NCBI GenBank assembly: GCA_011053245.1
Contig: DRGS01000201.1
Coordinates: 1 to 8,345, forward strand
Source of the DNA: Phycisphaerales bacterium
Lineage (GTDB): Bacteria; Planctomycetota; Phycisphaerae; Sedimentisphaerales; Anaerohalosphaeraceae
Length of the DNA stretch: 8,345 bases
Direction of reading: 5' to 3'
How positions within the stretch are numbered: position 1 is the stretch's first letter; the number at the start of each line of letters is the position of its first letter. The translations under genes and the position numbers were made by a program. Below, in pieces: positions 5,262-8,345 of this stretch. Under the pieces are notes generated by a model. The model saw nothing but the letters and a program-made list of their open reading frames with translations, made no database searches and was not told the DNA's origin.

Positions 5262-6644
5262 TCAGACTACGGTTGTTTCGACGATCCCGGCGATTTCGAG
5301 GGGCTTTTCGGAATCGGCGGCAGTCAGGGTCAGGGGAAAGTATCTTTCGCATCTACCGGTTGCGGTTTGGGTGTTGTCGTCTACTTTTTCGATGAGGACC
5401 GGCACAGTCTGGCCGATAAATTGGTCTCGGAATTTTTTCTGGAGGCGTGTATCGAGATTTCTTAGACGCTTTGAGCGTTCTTTTATAGTCCGGGGGTCGA
5501 CGGTTGGGTGCATTTTTGCGGCAGGGGTGTTCTTCCTGGGGCTGAAACTGAAGACATGGATCTTCGAGAAGGCGACTTTTTTTGCGAAATCATAAGTCTG
5601 CTGGAAATCTTCGTCGGTTTCGCCGGGGAAGCCTACAATAATGTCCGTAGTTATGGCAGGGCGGTCGAGGCGCGTCCTTACCCGCTCGATTGTTTCGAGA
5701 AATTCGGCGATATTGTACTGTCGGCACATTTTTTTGAGAATCCTTTGGGATCCAGATTGCAGCGGTAAGTGCAGGTGCGGCATGATGTTACGGTGGCGAC
5801 AGAATACATCGAGCAGTTTTTCGGTAACATCGCCGGGTTCAAGTGAGCTTAATCTTATTCTGGCCAGGCCTTCGACGGCGGCGACCTTTTCGAGCATGTC
5901 TGTAAACGCGTTTTTGGCCTCTGGGGGCCATTTTTTGCGTCTTACCGTGTCATGACCGTAGGCACCGAGGAAAATTCCGGTAAGAACGATCTCCTTATGG
6001 CCGGCTTTTACGAGGTTGGCGGTTTCTTCGAGGATAGTTTTTACATTCTTATTACAAACATTTTTGCGTATTTTCGGTATAATACAGTATGAGCAGTAGC
6101 CGTCGCAACCATCTTGAACTTTCAGAAACGCTCGTGACTGCCCGGAATAGAACTTCAGGGGCCTCAGGGCGGCTTTGTGCTTGATTTCGGGTGGCGAGTT
6201 TGTTCTACTATGGTTCGGCCCGATTTGAGGGTTTTTGTTTATGTTTTCTGATACCGTTAAAGTTGTATCCGATTTTGTGTCGCAGGCGGCAAGGCCGGCG
6301 TTTGAGGATGTGATCAAGGCTTCTATGCTCTTCGCCAAATCGTCCTTTTCGGCCACTACATGGACGTTTCCGTCGATATTTGACATCTCATCGGCGTCTC
6401 CTGCGGGCAGACAACCGGCGATAACGATCGCTGCCGATGGATGGAGTTTTTGAGCTTTTCGGATGGACTGCCTGCTCTTTGAGGAGGCGATGCTGGTAAC
6501 GCAGCAGGTATTAATGACTACGAGGTCGGCGCAGGTGCCGGCTGGGGCGAAAATTAGCCCGAATTCAGCCAGAAGCTGGCCGATCTGCTGACTTTCGTAC
6601 TGGTTGACCTTGCAACCGAGTGTATGTATGGCAAAAGTTTTCAT
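5262..6644 (-). CDS. mtaB: tRNA t6A37 methylthiotransferase MtaB
   Basis: This radical-SAM enzyme adds a methylthio group to C2 of threonylcarbamoyladenosine at tRNA position 37, next to the anticodon. The 460-residue product has the three-part MiaB-family layout. The N-terminal UPF0004 domain starts IHTLGCKVNQYESQ, the MtaB form of the motif, with cluster ligands Cys11, Cys47 and Cys78. The radical-SAM motif is CDGYCSYC (Cys180, 184, 187), and a C-terminal TRAM-like domain spans about 398-460. A low-complexity linker (about 112-158, rich in Ser, Thr and Asn) joins the first two domains and is longer than usual. The frame is open up to 6902, but that stretch overlaps the pilM gene; ATG 6644 puts the motif at the canonical place. 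No ribosome binding site precedes it, which suggests a leaderless message. It is divergent from pilM. Confidence 0.93.
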   Translation of the reverse strand: MKTFAIHTLGCKVNQYESQQIGQLLAEFGLIFAPAGTCADLVVINTCCVTSIASSKSRQSIRKAQKLHPSAAIVIAGCLPAGDADEMSNIDGNVHVVAEKDDLAKSIEALITSSNAGLAACDTKSDTTLTVSENINKNPQIGPNHSRTNSPPEIKHKAALRPLKFYSGQSRAFLKVQDGCDGYCSYCIIPKIRKNVCNKNVKTILEETANLVKAGHKEIVLTGIFLGAYGHDTVRRKKWPPEAKNAFTDMLEKVAAVEGLARIRLSSLEPGDVTEKLLDVFCRHRNIMPHLHLPLQSGSQRILKKMCRQYNIAEFLETIERVRTRLDRPAITTDIIVGFPGETDEDFQQTYDFAKKVAFSKIHVFSFSPRKNTPAAKMHPTVDPRTIKERSKRLRNLDTRLQKKFRDQFIGQTVPVLIEKVDDNTQTATGRCERYFPLTLTAADSEKPLEIAGIVETTVV

Positions 6645-6658
6645 AATATGATATAATA
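6645..6658 (-). promoter_or_regulatory. Candidate mtaB promoter giving a leaderless transcript
   Basis: On the minus strand TATTAT (6658-6653) lies eight bases upstream of the mtaB ATG, so transcription would begin at or within a few bases of the start codon. TCGCAA, 17 bases further upstream, is a poor -35 box. No Shine-Dalgarno sequence exists in between. The TATTAT box coincides with the -35 position of the pilM promoter. Confidence 0.35.
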
Positions 6659-6676
6659 ACAACCGAAATATATAAT
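6648..6676 (+). promoter_or_regulatory. Sigma-70-like promoter of the pilM-pilN gene
   Basis: A perfect TATAAT (6671-6676) is preceded at exactly 17 bases by ATGATA (6648-6653), which matches four of six consensus -35 positions. Transcription would start near 6683, leaving a leader of about 25 bases with AGGAGA before the ATG at 6708. Confidence 0.6.
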
Positions 6677-6696
6677 TGCGATAGTTTGCTTTTAGC

Positions 6697-6702
6697 AGGA
6701 GA
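6697..6702 (+). promoter_or_regulatory. Ribosome binding site of the pilM-pilN gene
   Basis: AGGAGA lies five to six bases upstream of the ATG at 6708, an ideal spacing that fixes this start. Confidence 0.8.
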
Positions 6703-6707
6703 TAAAT

Positions 6708-8345
6708 ATGGCATCGGGTATACGAGGAATATGGGCGATAGATATGGGAAATAATTCCCTGAAGGCTCTGAGATTGAGGTCCAGCGGGGATAAGATCGAG
6801 ATCATCGGTTTCGATTACATCGAACACAGCAAGCTTCTGGCAGGCGATAAGTCCGTCTGTAAGGAAGAAGCGGACCAGATCATGGCCGACACCCTCCACC
6901 AATTCGTAGAGCGAAACGATGTTTTAAAGGATGAAGTAGCAATTTCCATGGCAGGGCAGAATAGTTTTTCCAGATTTATAAAGCTGCCGCCCGTTGAGGC
7001 GAAAGGAATACCGAAGATCGTCCAGTACGAGGCCGTTCAGCAGATCCCTTTTGACATCAACGAAGTCGAGTGGGACTGGCAGCTTATGAGTTCCGAGGAC
7101 AGTGCCGAAGCGGAAGTTGGGATCTTCGCTATCAAGAACGAACTGATAAACGAAAAGATGTCGGTCTTTGCAAAGGATAATCTGAAAGTATCGAGCATAC
7201 AGGTCTCGCCGATGGCCCTTTACAATTATCTCACATACGACCAGAAGGAGTCCATGGACGCCGACAATAAGCCCGTCGTTATTATCGATGTCGGAGCGGA
7301 GAACACAACTTTAGTCGTCTGCAGCAAAACAGCGGTCTGGCAGCGTACGATCCGCATCGGAGGCAATACCTTTACCGAAGCGATCGCCGATGCTTTCAAA
7401 CTGCGATTTCGCAAGGCAGAAAAGCTAAAACGACACGCTCCTATGAGCAAGTATATCCGGCAGTTGTTTTCCGCGATGAAACCGGTCTTTACCGATATTG
7501 GCAGTGAGATACAACGCTCGCTTGGTTTTTACAGCAGCAGCCATGAGGGACATGAGGGATTTTCAAAGGTTATCGCATTAGGCGGAGGAATGAAACTTCA
7601 GGGGCTTGCAAAGTATTTGCAGAAGAACCTTGGGGTGCCTGTGATAAAACCAGATTCTTTTGAGAAACTCGAGATATCCCCTGAACTCTCTGCCGCCAAG
7701 TTCCATGAAAACGTATCGGATTTTGCGACAGCATACGGTTTGGGCGTACAGATGCTCGGCGAAGCGAAGATAGATATCAACCTGCTTCCGAAAAAGTTAG
7801 CGACCGCGATGATGTGGGCAAGAAAGGGACGCAACTTTACGATCGCCGCAAGTGCGTTGCTGGCAGTTTCGATATTGAGTTTCGCCAGCGCAAAATACGC
7901 CAAGGGAAACTATGACAGCAGGGAAAGCGTTTCCGCACTCAGATCGGTGGAAACAGTTATCGAAAAGGCACGGTCAGCTTCGAGCAATTGGGATAAGGAA
8001 AAAGGCCGGGAGTCCAAATCCAAAAATGCGATAAATAAACAGTTAAAGCTGTTCCAATACCGTGATGTTATTCCGATGCTATTGGAATCTGTGACATCCT
8101 GTCTTCCCAATGCCGTCAACAATCCTGACCAAGCCGAACTCTATGCCGCATTTGAAGCAGGTGATGTCGGAAAAGTTCAGACCTGGCCCCGCAAGGAAAG
8201 AAAGCAGGTATTCGTAACTTCTACCGTCATATCGTATACAGACAGCCTCCTGAACGCCAAGTTCGAGGCAATGAAGAAAAGACAAGAAAAGCAAGATGTC
8301 GGCATGGACATGAACGAAATGTGGGAAATGATGGGCGGCGGAATG
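6708..8345 (+). CDS. pilM: PilM-PilN-like fusion protein of the type IV pilus platform (partial, 3' end outside)
   Basis: The frame is open for 546 codons to the window edge. Residues 1 to about 350 are PilM, the actin-like ATPase of the type IV pilus inner-membrane platform. They show the phosphate-1 motif WAIDMGNNSLKAL (Asp12), phosphate-2 VIIDVGAENTTLVV (Asp194), the adenosine motif IALGGGMKLQGL (about 289-300), and YEAVQQIPFDINEVEWDW, typical of the PilM 1C subdomain. At 357-361 comes INLLP, the hallmark PilN N-terminus that docks into PilM, followed by a helix at about 376-396 (NFTIAASALLAVSILSF). A charged coiled-coil-like stretch and a PilN-like VIPMLLESVTSCLPN lie near 445-465. PilM and PilN are usually separate genes. 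The tail near the edge is Met-rich (MDMNEMWEMMGGGM). Neighbouring pilus genes probably continue to the right. Confidence 0.85.
   Translation, partial: MASGIRGIWAIDMGNNSLKALRLRSSGDKIEIIGFDYIEHSKLLAGDKSVCKEEADQIMADTLHQFVERNDVLKDEVAISMAGQNSFSRFIKLPPVEAKGIPKIVQYEAVQQIPFDINEVEWDWQLMSSEDSAEAEVGIFAIKNELINEKMSVFAKDNLKVSSIQVSPMALYNYLTYDQKESMDADNKPVVIIDVGAENTTLVVCSKTAVWQRTIRIGGNTFTEAIADAFKLRFRKAEKLKRHAPMSKYIRQLFSAMKPVFTDIGSEIQRSLGFYSSSHEGHEGFSKVIALGGGMKLQGLAKYLQKNLGVPVIKPDSFEKLEISPELSAAKFHENVSDFATAYGLGVQMLGEAKIDINLLPKKLATAMMWARKGRNFTIAASALLAVSILSFASAKYAKGNYDSRESVSALRSVETVIEKARSASSNWDKEKGRESKSKNAINKQLKLFQYRDVIPMLLESVTSCLPNAVNNPDQAELYAAFEAGDVGKVQTWPRKERKQVFVTSTVISYTDSLLNAKFEAMKKRQEKQDVGMDMNEMWEMMGGGM

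Noticed and set aside
5193..5955. Several overlapping plus-strand open frames across mtaB.
   Set aside because: They are antisense to a gene with clear radical-SAM motifs and their translations match nothing recognisable.
6645..6902. An N-terminal extension of MtaB by 86 residues up to an ATG at 6902.
   Set aside because: It overlaps the 5' part of the pilM gene and its promoter, lacks similarity to MtaB, and the canonical IHTLGCKVN motif begins right after the ATG at 6644.
7226..8294. Minus-strand open frames inside the pilM-pilN gene.
   Set aside because: The plus strand is open throughout with PilM motifs, promoter and ribosome binding site; the antisense frames are its mirror.
1..8345. 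CRISPR arrays, tRNA or rRNA genes, insertion sequences with transposase, or a complete defence island.
   Set aside because: No regularly spaced repeats, cloverleaf-like sequence, rRNA core motifs, transposase or nuclease domains were seen on either strand.

Overview
The window looks like a piece of a bacterial chromosome from the Planctomycetota, most likely the Phycisphaerae. This rests on the style of the pilus gene, the short flagellin, and a membrane gene set made of an ABC-2 permease and a zinc-ribbon protein. It is inference, because no rRNA or other taxonomic marker is present. All genes look chromosomal. There is no transposase, tRNA, rRNA or CRISPR array.

Layout, left to right. Bases 1-146 carry, on the minus strand, what reads as the C-terminal end of an ABC transporter ATPase, with no N-terminal part beside it. 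At 173-865 (+) is a six-helix ABC-2 type permease. At 883-2505 (+) is a 540-residue membrane protein with a C-terminal zinc ribbon, probably in the same operon. At 2572-3384 (-) is a short flagellin, convergent with that operon and divergent from an OsmC-family gene at 3613-4173 (+). Bases 4178-4300 hold a decayed second copy of the 3' end of mtaB. At 4323-4991 (-) is a small SAM-dependent methyltransferase. Bases 4998-5261 are non-coding and contain a repeat copy and a REP-like hairpin. At 5262-6644 (-) is mtaB, a tRNA methylthiotransferase. Its start lies back to back with a large gene at 6708 (+) that runs off the right edge and encodes PilM fused to a PilN-like part.

How the genes relate. 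The left pair is a membrane export or signalling unit whose ATPase partner seems displaced or inverted. The pilM-pilN gene probably opens a type IV pilus operon that continues to the right. mtaB is a housekeeping tRNA modification gene. The middle block (flagellin, OsmC, methyltransferase) has no shared pathway that I can see. It is bracketed by two direct copies of a 23-base repeat and contains gene debris, which suggests a rearranged, accretive stretch.

The most notable observations are the opposed ABC-ATPase fragment at the left edge, the mtaB 3' remnant, the PilM-PilN fusion, and the dispersed repeats. I found no complete, obviously new defence or metabolic system.
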